Assembly: GCF_007998985.1 (NCBI RefSeq)
Contig: NZ_CP041659.1
Coordinates: 1,486,001 to 1,550,000, forward strand
DNA: 64,000 nt
Source of the DNA: Sphingomonas xanthus
GTDB taxonomy: Bacteria; Pseudomonadota; Alphaproteobacteria; Sphingomonadales; Sphingomonadaceae
Reading direction: 5' to 3'
Below the pieces are notes generated by a model, which searched no databases, was not told the origin of the DNA, and was given only the letters and a program-made list of their open reading frames with translations. Positions 56,309-63,705 of this stretch are shown piece by piece. Position 1 is the stretch's first letter. Each line of letters opens with the position of its first letter. Made by a program: the position numbers and the translations under genes.

Positions 56309-57370
56309 TCATTGGCCCGGTTGAGCCTTCTTCGCCTTAAGCCGTTCCTCAAGCTCGGAAATTTCCCAATAATCGTTGCGGCTGAGCGGAAGCAGGGGCT
56401 TCAACGCGGCGAAGCTGGCCTTGCCGATCGCATGGCGCAGTGCTTCCAGCCGGTCGAATGCCGCGCCGGCTTCGACCTCGACTTTCGACACATCATCCAA
56501 TTGATCGTGCAGCGCATCCTCCGCAGTCCAGGCGAGAAATGTCAGCTGCTCGCAATATTCGCGGATACTCTCACCAGTTTTCGGATCTGACCGCGCCACC
56601 AGGGCGGCGATCTTGCGGCCGCTGTCGCTATCCGGGTAGCGGCCCGCGCGCCACCTATCGAGCGCGATGCGATGGGCCTCGCGTTCGGTTGCGAGCCACT
56701 TTTGCGCTTCGATCGCGCCGAAGCGCAAAAGCGTCATGATCAAGAAGGGGGCGGCTGCCACGGTGGCGATCATCGCCAGCATGGGTTGGTTGGGAAATTG
56801 ATTGAACAGGGTGTGGACCGCGACCGCGCCGAGATAGCCGGGGGCGAACCACAGCGGACTGAAGTTGAATTCGGCGGCGACGCCGCGGGTCTCGCGCTCG
56901 GCAAATTCATGCGCCGTCGCGGCGAGGATAGCGACCGCGCAGCCGTGCATCACCGCGGTTCCCAGGCCCCGCACCATCCAGACGGTCGGCGCGAGATCCG
57001 GGAAACGGGTCAGGTAGATGATGTTCTCGACTACGGAGAAGCCGGCGCCGATGGCGAAGCCGGAAATGACCGCGTCCAGCTTGAAACCGATGCGGTTGAA
57101 ATAGAATAATCCGACGATGGCCAGGCCCTTGATGAGCTCCTCGATCCAAGGCGCTGCAAAGCGGCTGTAACTGGAATAGCCCAGTGGCAGCTGGTCAAGG
57201 AAAACACCGCTGACCGGGTAAGCGATCCCGGCGGTCATCCCGCCGAGCGCGAGCAGGCCGATCGTTTCCCAACCGGTCATTAGCTTGAACACGTCGAGCC
57301 AGATGAACATCATCAGCATGACGAGTACCGGCGCCAGGGCGACCGACCAGTTGGTGAGCTCGAAGATCAT
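56309..57370 (-). CDS. PrsW-type intramembrane metalloprotease
   Basis: A 353-residue polytopic membrane protein. The PrsW active-site motifs are visible: PWIEELIKGLAIVG (EExxK, near residue 96), GFAIGAGFSVVENIIYL (near 133) and the later His in VAVHTLFNQ (near 210). PrsW of Bacillus cleaves an anti-sigma factor. The C-terminal 110 residues are cytoplasmic. The gene begins 12 bases after the HELAH-protease/barrel gene, so it is its likely partner in one operon. Confidence 0.87.
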   Translation of the reverse strand: MIFELTNWSVALAPVLVMLMMFIWLDVFKLMTGWETIGLLALGGMTAGIAYPVSGVFLDQLPLGYSSYSRFAAPWIEELIKGLAIVGLFYFNRIGFKLDAVISGFAIGAGFSVVENIIYLTRFPDLAPTVWMVRGLGTAVMHGCAVAILAATAHEFAERETRGVAAEFNFSPLWFAPGYLGAVAVHTLFNQFPNQPMLAMIATVAAAPFLIMTLLRFGAIEAQKWLATEREAHRIALDRWRAGRYPDSDSGRKIAALVARSDPKTGESIREYCEQLTFLAWTAEDALHDQLDDVSKVEVEAGAAFDRLEALRHAIGKASFAALKPLLPLSRNDYWEISELEERLKAKKAQPGQ

Positions 57371-57382
57371 CGCACGCCGACC

Positions 57383-60300
57383 CTACATGATCTTGAGCGA
57401 CGCGAGCAGTTCGGTCTTCTGATAGCGGCCGTCTTCGAATCCCGCAGCGGCGCCGACCGAGAAAATCATTGGCAAGCGCAGCGCAACGGTGAAATTCAGA
57501 TCGACCTGTCCGCCAAGGTCGTAATAATTGTGATTGCGGCCAGCAGCGTCGCGGGTCAGCATGGCACCGGCGAACAGGGCCGGCCGAGCGTAGCTAAGAT
57601 AGATGGCAGGTGTGCCTATCTCGGCGAAACGGACCGGTGGCAGGTTGATTTCCCCGGTAAGCTTGACGAAGCGGCGGGCGCTGATCTGGTCGATTTCGAA
57701 CCCCGGGAAACTGTCGATTTCGCGGTAGCGTTTTTCGGGCCGGTTATCGACGTAGTTGTTGCGGAACGAACCGAAGTAGAAGCTGCCGAGCGGGCTGGTC
57801 GCCTTGCCACCGGCGACACCGCCATGGATGTAAATCCAGGCCGAGGCATTGGCGATCGGTAGCGGGATGCCGTAATCGAGCCCGAGCTGGAGCTTGGGAT
57901 AAATATCGGACCGTGCGAAATCGGTCGTCCCGATCGCGCGCCAAGCCACGCCCTTTTCATGATCGACCCCACCCAGGGACTTGCGGGTATTCGTGTATTT
58001 GACCCCGCCTTCGACACTGAAAATATTGGCCGGGCTCGTGATATTCTGCGCCGAGGGCAATTGCGCGAGTCCGAAATATGCGGCCGCCGAGCCGAAGAAA
58101 TCGAGCTGGCGCGGGGGGTCGTAGATTTTGGTCTTATTCCAGCTCACGATGAACGCGTCGCCCTTGCGGCTGCGCTCGACCGGTCCGAACAGATCGTAAA
58201 AGTCGGCGTCGTTATGCTTATATTCTAAGCTCCAGTTCAATGTCTTATACTTCAGTCCGATGTGGAGCCGCTCGCGGTTCGGCAAATTTCCGAACGGCGA
58301 ATAGCTCACCGTCGCGTCGAACTGGCTGAACTGCATCGGATCTTCGAAGTGTATATAATATCCAGGCGAGATGGCGCCCTGATAGCCTTCGACGATCGGG
58401 TAGGCGGCGGCCAGCTTCATCCGCCTGGCCGGGCGATATTTGCCTCGCTCGGTGACCAGCGGGTCGAGGTCGATCTTTGCCGGCGAGCCAACGCCCCATT
58501 CCTTCAGTTCCGGATGCGCCTTGATCACTTTTGTGCCAAGAAATTCGACCGTGCCGAGATCGTCGCGTTTTTGCGGAACAATGCGCGAGGGGGTCAGGCC
58601 GGCGCCTGTATATTCGTAGACCAGCATGCTCCCGTCGGGCTGCGGGAGGGGCCGGAAGAAACCAGTCGAGGCGTTGCTCACCACCTCGTACTTCTGGGTC
58701 GCGATATCGAACGTGAAGACGTTTGACACGCCGGTATAATAGGCGGTGCCAACCAATGACTTGCCATCGGGCGAGAAAGTAAAGCTTTCGGGCGTCGAGG
58801 GCGACAGGTCGAGGCGGGCAACTTCCTGCGGGCCGCCGCCGGAAAGCAGGCTTTCGGCAGTCCAGACGCGGACCGACTGCTTGCCGTCGATTTCCCCGAA
58901 GCTGGCGGCGACCAGACCCCCGTCAGGCGAAATGTCGAGATCGAACGGGGTCTGGCCGTAGTCGAAGGTGTGGACCTGGTTGAAGCCGGCATAGGGCTGG
59001 GGAATGCGCACGATGGTGGCGAAGCCGTTCTGGTGGCGGATTCCCCAGATGGTTTTGTCGGCGGGGTTGACCACCAGGTCGCCGATCCGCGCGTCGCGGA
59101 GCAGCGTGCGTTTTCTACCGGTGTCGATGTCGATTTCCACCAAGTCGCGGAAGGCGTAATTGTCCTCGGTGTAATATGCTTTGCGGACCGCGGGATCAAA
59201 CGCGAGGCTGGTGACCTTGTAGAGCATCATGCCCTTGATTTCCTGGAGCTTGCGGAGCTTGCCGCTCGTCAGATCCATGGTTCCGACGAAGCCGATCGTG
59301 CCCGGGTAGCGGAAGGCGGCGACCAGGCTGTTGGTCTTCGGGTCGACGAAGCCGCGGCTGATCGACCCCAGGCCGATTGGGGACAGGTGGGTGACGTCGG
59401 TCAGCGGATAGGCCGAAAGCTTCGCCAATTGTTCCTTTTGGAATTGCTTTTCGAATGCGATCCATTCGGCCCAGGCATCATCGAGCTTGCGCCCGAAAAC
59501 ATGGCGGAACTGGGCGGCGTAAAAGGCCTTGCTGTCCGCATCGCGGCCGAGCCACTGGACGACCTTCCCTGGACCGTAGGTCAGGGCGAGCCAGGAGAAG
59601 AAACGCGTGCCGTAGAGGTAGTCGTTGACGCCGACCTGGAAATCGACCGCAGTACCTTCGGATTCGAGGCCAAGCGGCGAATAGAATGTGTCGCCATCGC
59701 GGACCTTGGCGCGGAACACCATTTCGTCATAAGCGCCCTGCGCGCGGCCAAGACCTCCTGCCATCCACGTCTCGAAAAACACCGCCGATCCTTCAAGGTA
59801 CCAGCGCGGCACCGCGTTGCGCGGGGTGGCGAGGTAATTCCACAGGATCGATTCCGGATGCTCCTGGATCGGCATCGGTTTTCCGCGCAGGAAGCGGCGC
59901 CAGCCGGCATCCTGACTGTTCCACACGTCCATCGTTGCGACGTGGGCCAGCTCATGGTTGGTCAGGGTGAAGAAGCGCTCGCCCGGGGTGAAGGTTTCCA
60001 TCGACACCGACAGTGGCGCGACATCGAGCAGCACGGCGTTGTTGGGCGACGAGCGGGCCGCGGCATTGCCGTAATCGCCGAAATCCTTGAGCAACAAGGT
60101 GGTCCGATCCCACGGCGTCCAGTTGAAGGTCTTCTTGTGGAAGACCAGCGCATTTTCGAAAGCGCGCGCGATGTAAGGTGTCAGGTAGGTCTGGACCGGG
60201 TCGAAGTAGAGCAGGCTGAGATTGGCGGTTTCGAGGGTCGACAGGTCGATGCCCGATGCGTCGGGCGGGACATGGTCGGGACCTTCTGCTTCTTCCCCGA

Positions 60301-60481
60301 TTGGCTCGGCCGGTAGAGTGGTATCGGACAAGACTATCGGTTCGACCACCGTGGTGATGTCGGAGGGCGGAGGCAGCTGTTCAGGCGATTGCTGCGCATA
60401 AGCGGTCGTGGCCGCGCTGCAAAAAAGCGCGGCCACTTGCCCCCTGATGACTTGGCGGATTCGCCGCCGGTCCCCTGCCAT
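57383..60481 (-). CDS. exported gluzincin-like protease with beta-propeller and predicted C-terminal barrel
   Basis: I do not recognise a named family for the full 1032 residues. A signal peptide (residues 1-30) leads to a zinc-protease-like domain with TNHELAHVATMDVW (HExxH at 176-180) and YLEGSAVFFETWM (candidate third ligand Glu near 230), as in peptidase MA gluzincins. Residues about 360-680 are TolB-like WD repeats (DLDISPDGGLVAASFGE, TFSPDGKSLVGTAYY). The last 340 or so residues alternate aromatic strands with a barrel look (NWSLEYKHNDADFYDLF). Probably surface or periplasm. It lies 31 bases after the repeat-protein gene and 12 before prsW. Confidence 0.7.
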   Translation of the reverse strand: MAGDRRRIRQVIRGQVAALFCSAATTAYAQQSPEQLPPPSDITTVVEPIVLSDTTLPAEPIGEEAEGPDHVPPDASGIDLSTLETANLSLLYFDPVQTYLTPYIARAFENALVFHKKTFNWTPWDRTTLLLKDFGDYGNAAARSSPNNAVLLDVAPLSVSMETFTPGERFFTLTNHELAHVATMDVWNSQDAGWRRFLRGKPMPIQEHPESILWNYLATPRNAVPRWYLEGSAVFFETWMAGGLGRAQGAYDEMVFRAKVRDGDTFYSPLGLESEGTAVDFQVGVNDYLYGTRFFSWLALTYGPGKVVQWLGRDADSKAFYAAQFRHVFGRKLDDAWAEWIAFEKQFQKEQLAKLSAYPLTDVTHLSPIGLGSISRGFVDPKTNSLVAAFRYPGTIGFVGTMDLTSGKLRKLQEIKGMMLYKVTSLAFDPAVRKAYYTEDNYAFRDLVEIDIDTGRKRTLLRDARIGDLVVNPADKTIWGIRHQNGFATIVRIPQPYAGFNQVHTFDYGQTPFDLDISPDGGLVAASFGEIDGKQSVRVWTAESLLSGGGPQEVARLDLSPSTPESFTFSPDGKSLVGTAYYTGVSNVFTFDIATQKYEVVSNASTGFFRPLPQPDGSMLVYEYTGAGLTPSRIVPQKRDDLGTVEFLGTKVIKAHPELKEWGVGSPAKIDLDPLVTERGKYRPARRMKLAAAYPIVEGYQGAISPGYYIHFEDPMQFSQFDATVSYSPFGNLPNRERLHIGLKYKTLNWSLEYKHNDADFYDLFGPVERSRKGDAFIVSWNKTKIYDPPRQLDFFGSAAAYFGLAQLPSAQNITSPANIFSVEGGVKYTNTRKSLGGVDHEKGVAWRAIGTTDFARSDIYPKLQLGLDYGIPLPIANASAWIYIHGGVAGGKATSPLGSFYFGSFRNNYVDNRPEKRYREIDSFPGFEIDQISARRFVKLTGEINLPPVRFAEIGTPAIYLSYARPALFAGAMLTRDAAGRNHNYYDLGGQVDLNFTVALRLPMIFSVGAAAGFEDGRYQKTELLASLKIM

Positions 60482-60512
60482 CCGCCCCCTTTCAGCCCGA
60501 AGGCCGTGGCCG

Positions 60513-62078
60513 TTACCGGGCCGCGATCGCTTGCGAGAAAGCCGGGCTCTGCAAGGCAGCGGCGAAGTTTGCGTTCATTGCCAGTGCCTGGAAATTGGGG
60601 TTGCGACCCAAGGCTGCAAACGCCTGCGCGTTGCGCGCGAAGGCTGCCAGCGCCGCCGGGTTACGCGCCAGTGCCGCAAACGCCTGCGGATTGGCGGCCA
60701 TGGCCGAGAAAGCCTGCGGATTACGCGCCATGGCGGACATCGCCTGTGCATCCAGCCGGCCCTGTGCCGCCGCGGCCTGCGAATTGAACGCCTGCGCCGC
60801 ACGGGCCGAGGCTGCGAGGCCATTGGCATCGCGCGCCATAGCCTGGAACGCCTTTGCGTTGCGCGCCATGGCATCGAGTGCCTGCTGGTTCATCGCCGCT
60901 TGGAACGCCTGCGCGTTGGAAGCGAGGGCGTTAAAGGCACTGGCGTTTCGACCGAGCGCCGAAAAAGCCTGGGCATCGCGGGCCAAGGCAGACATTGCCG
61001 CGCTATCCCGGGCAAGCGCCTGGAACGCCTGGGCGTCGCGCGCCATCGCCGCGATCCCCGCGGGGTTGCGAGCCGCCGCCGCAAAGGCATCGGCATCGCG
61101 ACCATAAGCTGAAAAGGCGTTGGCATTGCGCGCCATCGCGGCAAACGCCTGAGGATGGCGGGCGAGTGCGGCAAAGGCTTGCGGGTGCTGCGCCAGAGCG
61201 GCGAAAGCCTGCGGTTGCAGGGCGAGGGCATTGAAAGCCTGCGCGTTCATCGCGATTGCTGATGCGGCACTGGAATCGAATGCATTGGCGGCGCGACCTT
61301 GCGAGGCGAAGGCCTGGGCCGAGCGCGCGGCGGCGCTCAGTGCAGCGGCGTTCCTCGCCATGGCCGAAAAGGCATCGGCATTGCGCGCCATCGCGTCGAA
61401 CGCCTGAGCATCGCCGGCCAGCGCCGACATCGCCGCGCTGTCACGAGCGAGCGCCTGGAACGCCTGGGCCTGACGGGCCATGGCGGTTACCCCGGCCGGA
61501 TTGCGTGCCGCCGCGGCGAATGCATTCGCGTCTTTCGCATATGCGGCAAAAGCCTGGGCATCGCGGGCCATTGCCGCGAAAGCTTGAGGATGGCGCGCCA
61601 ACGCGTCGAACGCGTTGGCGTGACGCGCCATTGCCGCAAAGGCCTGGGCATCGCGGGCATTGGCGGCGCGACCAGCAGCGGACGCGGTCTCAGCATTCCT
61701 GACCATCGCGGCGAACGCCTGAGGATCGCGGGCGAGGGCGGCGAATGCCTGCGGATTGGCAGCCATGGCCGCCATAGCCTGCGGATTACGGGCCAATGCG
61801 GCGAAGCCGGGATCCTTCGCCATGGCGCGGAAATTGGGATCTTTGGTCATCACTTCGAAAGCGTCGGACTGCATCAGTTGCGGAATCGACGTATCGCCGA
61901 GTGTGACATCGCCTTCACCCACTTGGGGCGCGACATAACGGTCGGCGGGAGTGATCGTGCCTTCAGTGGGGCCGAACGGCGGATAAACGCGGCCCAGACC
62001 ATAAGCGCCGGCGGCGATCAGGACGACGAGCGCGCCAGATGCCAGATACTTGCGGTTGTTCGCGGTGGTAGCGTTCAT
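60513..62078 (-). CDS. membrane-anchored decapeptide-repeat protein
   Basis: A 521-residue protein that I do not recognise. After one hydrophobic anchor or uncleaved signal (about residues 11-29) and a short linker, residues 70-521 consist of about 44 imperfect ten-residue units of the form D/N-x-Q-A-F-x-A-L/M-A-R. The first three and last three units are nine residues long. Composition is mostly Ala with regular Phe and Arg, so long amphipathic helices or a superhelix are likely. A 58-residue block repeats at a distance of 145 residues (163-220 and 308-365). It starts the operon with the protease/barrel and PrsW genes. Confidence 0.75.
   Translation of the reverse strand: MNATTANNRKYLASGALVVLIAAGAYGLGRVYPPFGPTEGTITPADRYVAPQVGEGDVTLGDTSIPQLMQSDAFEVMTKDPNFRAMAKDPGFAALARNPQAMAAMAANPQAFAALARDPQAFAAMVRNAETASAAGRAANARDAQAFAAMARHANAFDALARHPQAFAAMARDAQAFAAYAKDANAFAAAARNPAGVTAMARQAQAFQALARDSAAMSALAGDAQAFDAMARNADAFSAMARNAAALSAAARSAQAFASQGRAANAFDSSAASAIAMNAQAFNALALQPQAFAALAQHPQAFAALARHPQAFAAMARNANAFSAYGRDADAFAAAARNPAGIAAMARDAQAFQALARDSAAMSALARDAQAFSALGRNASAFNALASNAQAFQAAMNQQALDAMARNAKAFQAMARDANGLAASARAAQAFNSQAAAAQGRLDAQAMSAMARNPQAFSAMAANPQAFAALARNPAALAAFARNAQAFAALGRNPNFQALAMNANFAAALQSPAFSQAIAAR
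60516..61868 (-). repeat. tandem 30-base repeats coding the decapeptides
   Basis: About 44 diverged copies of a 30-base unit (27 bases at both ends) fill 1.35 kb. A larger duplication is nested inside: 61419-61592 and 60984-61157 encode nearly the same 58 residues, offset by 435 bases. The units are too diverged and without spacers for a CRISPR array. Confidence 0.85.
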
Positions 62079-62105
62079 GAGTGCCCCCTATTGAACCATC
62101 CGCCT

Positions 62106-62133
62106 TTATTAATAATTTGTTAACCGGAGTCAA
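62106..62133 (-). promoter_or_regulatory. promoter of the repeat-protease-PrsW operon
   Basis: On the minus strand TTGACT (62133-62128) and TAATAA (62111-62106) are 16 bases apart, about 28 bases before the start codon at 62078. An AGGGGG ribosome binding site precedes the ATG. A CtrA box covers the spacer and -10. Confidence 0.65.
62109..62124. promoter_or_regulatory. CtrA binding box
   Basis: TTAATAATTTGTTAAC fits the alphaproteobacterial CtrA consensus TTAA-N7-TTAA exactly, with the favoured C after it. It overlaps the -10 and spacer of the operon promoter, a position expected to repress more than activate. No other full box was found in the intergenic regions I inspected. Upstream (62134-62293) I see no further gene or element. 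Confidence 0.65.
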
Positions 62134-62293
62134 AGTTTTCGCGCACGAAAGGATGTCGGTCCGGGCCATGACGAGGGCTGGGTGCGCCAGTCCGATTATG
62201 CAGAAAACGGCCGTTTGTACCTCGCGAGGCACTTGCTTCCAATGGCGACGCGGCTCGAGTCGGACCGCCCGTTCGCGCCCGCAGCAGTTTCGA

Positions 62294-63028
62294 TCAGGCG
62301 GCAGTGCGCTGCTGTTCGCGCCAGTCCGTAGTGCGGCGATCGTAGTCATCGGCCAGCGCCTCGAGCGCGGCGGCGCAATCGCCTTCGAAGCTGGGTCCGT
62401 GCATCAGTGCTAGCCGGGCCGGCTTGAGCGCGGCAAGGCGGCGGATGGTTGATCCCATCTGGGGATGAAGGCTTGAGAAGCCGAACTGATCCTCGGCGGC
62501 GATCGCCGGACCGACAATGTCCGAAGCGGTCAGGGCATGCGCCGCTCCCACCTGCGTGAACAGATCGCCGCACAGCAATGTGTCGCTCGTTTCCTCATAA
62601 AGCAGTCCCGCATCCCATCCGTGCGGCGTATGCGGCGTGTCGATATAGCGCACACGCTTGCCGCCAAGGTCGAGCAGCGCTTCGTTTCCTAGCGCCACTG
62701 GTGCGCGGTCGCACATGTCGGTGAGATTGATATCGCAGGCAAGCGCACCATGCGCGACCTGCGCGTTCGCGGCAGTCTCGAGCCACAGATTGGCCGATCC
62801 GCATTCGTCGGCCTCGACATGGCCGAAGCTGATCCAGCGCAGGGTCTCGGGCGGGATGACCTGGGCGACGGCATCGCGCACCGCAGGGAAGAGCTGCCGC
62901 TGCCCCGTGTGGAAGAGCAAGGGCTGGTCGGCGAGGATGAGGAACTGGTTGAAGGTCAGGCCGGCAGGCGGAACAAAGGTCGAAATGCGAAAGATGCCGT
63001 CGGCGATCTCGTCGAGCTGGGTAGTCAT
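62294..63028 (-). CDS. MBL-fold metallo-hydrolase, flavodiiron-like domain
   Basis: A protein of 244 residues from the ATG at 63028. The metal-binding set FGHVEADECGS (HxExD near residue 73), QVAHGA, CGDLF and LMHGPSFEGD matches the beta-lactamase domain of flavodiiron proteins, but no flavodoxin domain follows. Family members of this single-domain type are often oxygen- or NO-linked; function here is not proven. It is divergent from a TetR gene, and the 62 bases between them hold a palindrome. Confidence 0.82.
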   Translation of the reverse strand: MTTQLDEIADGIFRISTFVPPAGLTFNQFLILADQPLLFHTGQRQLFPAVRDAVAQVIPPETLRWISFGHVEADECGSANLWLETAANAQVAHGALACDINLTDMCDRAPVALGNEALLDLGGKRVRYIDTPHTPHGWDAGLLYEETSDTLLCGDLFTQVGAAHALTASDIVGPAIAAEDQFGFSSLHPQMGSTIRRLAALKPARLALMHGPSFEGDCAAALEALADDYDRRTTDWREQQRTAA

Positions 63029-63055
63029 GCTGCCGCCTTTCCGATGAGAATTAAA

Positions 63056-63084
63056 TTGACTACACAGCACTGTGCAATTATTTT
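63056..63084 (+). promoter_or_regulatory. promoter and dyad operator between MBL and TetR genes
   Basis: TTGACT (63056-63061) and TATTTT (63079-63084) with a 17-base spacer form a promoter for the TetR gene. The spacer contains the perfect dyad CACAG-CA-CTGTG (63063-63074), a likely operator. On the minus strand TTGCAC and TTAATT are also 17 apart, so one dyad could control both genes. Confidence 0.55.
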
Positions 63085-63090
63085 GAGAAA

Positions 63091-63693
63091 ATGTCAACGC
63101 ATTCGCTTAATGCTCCCCCAAAACGGGATTATCGGCTGGGCAAACGGGCCAAGAAGCAGGAAGAGACGCGCCAGCGCATTGTCGAGGCGGCAGTCGACCT
63201 GCACTGTTCGATCGGTCCGGCGCGCACGAGCGTGTCGCAAATTGCCGAGCGGGCAGGGGTGCAGCGTCATACCTATTATGCCCACTTTCCCGACGAGTGG
63301 GACCTGTTGACGGCCTGCTCGGGCCTGGCGCTGTCTCGCGACCCGCTCCCCAGCGTTGAGGACTGGCTGGATTTTCCCCCCGGCCAAGAACGGATCGTCC
63401 ACGGGCTTGCTGAACTCTATGCCTGGTTCGGCCGCAATGAAGGGCAGGCCGCCTGCGTCCTGAGGGACGCGGAACATCACGAGCCGACACGAAAGATCGT
63501 CGCGCTAAGGATGCAGCCGACATTCCAGCGCGCGGCCGCTCTGCTCGCGGAAGGCCTGCCCGGGCAGGGCGCGTCGCTGGTCGCGGTGGCGCTCGATTTC
63601 CACTGCTGGCGGATCCTGGCGAGCGATCATAGTCCGTCAGGTGCAGCGGCGCTGATGGCGGGCGCTATTTGCAGCACGACCCCTGTCGCCTAA
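63091..63693 (+). CDS. TetR/AcrR family regulator
   Basis: A 200-residue regulator. The HTH is near residues 50-70 (TSVSQIAERAGVQRHTYYAHF), after a basic N-terminus. The rest is the helical ligand domain (LYAWFGRNEGQAACVLRDAEHH). It probably controls the divergent MBL-fold gene through the dyad at 63063. Confidence 0.88.
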   Translation: MSTHSLNAPPKRDYRLGKRAKKQEETRQRIVEAAVDLHCSIGPARTSVSQIAERAGVQRHTYYAHFPDEWDLLTACSGLALSRDPLPSVEDWLDFPPGQERIVHGLAELYAWFGRNEGQAACVLRDAEHHEPTRKIVALRMQPTFQRAAALLAEGLPGQGASLVAVALDFHCWRILASDHSPSGAAALMAGAICSTTPVA

Positions 63694-63705
63694 GGACAGC
63701 GCGTT

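Noticed and set aside
58970..60316. 448-codon plus-strand frame opposite the protease/barrel gene
   Set aside because: The minus strand carries signal peptide, HELAH and propeller motifs, while the plus frame has none.
60516..61868. CRISPR array or other DNA-level repeat element
   Set aside because: Repeats are 27-30 bases, contiguous without spacers, diverged, and keep one reading frame; they are codon-level protein repeats.
61299..62123. Plus-strand frame opposite the repeat gene, with its own Arg/Gly/His-rich repeats
   Set aside because: Its periodicity is a mirror of the minus-strand repeats. It has no start context, and the minus strand has promoter, ribosome binding site and membrane anchor.
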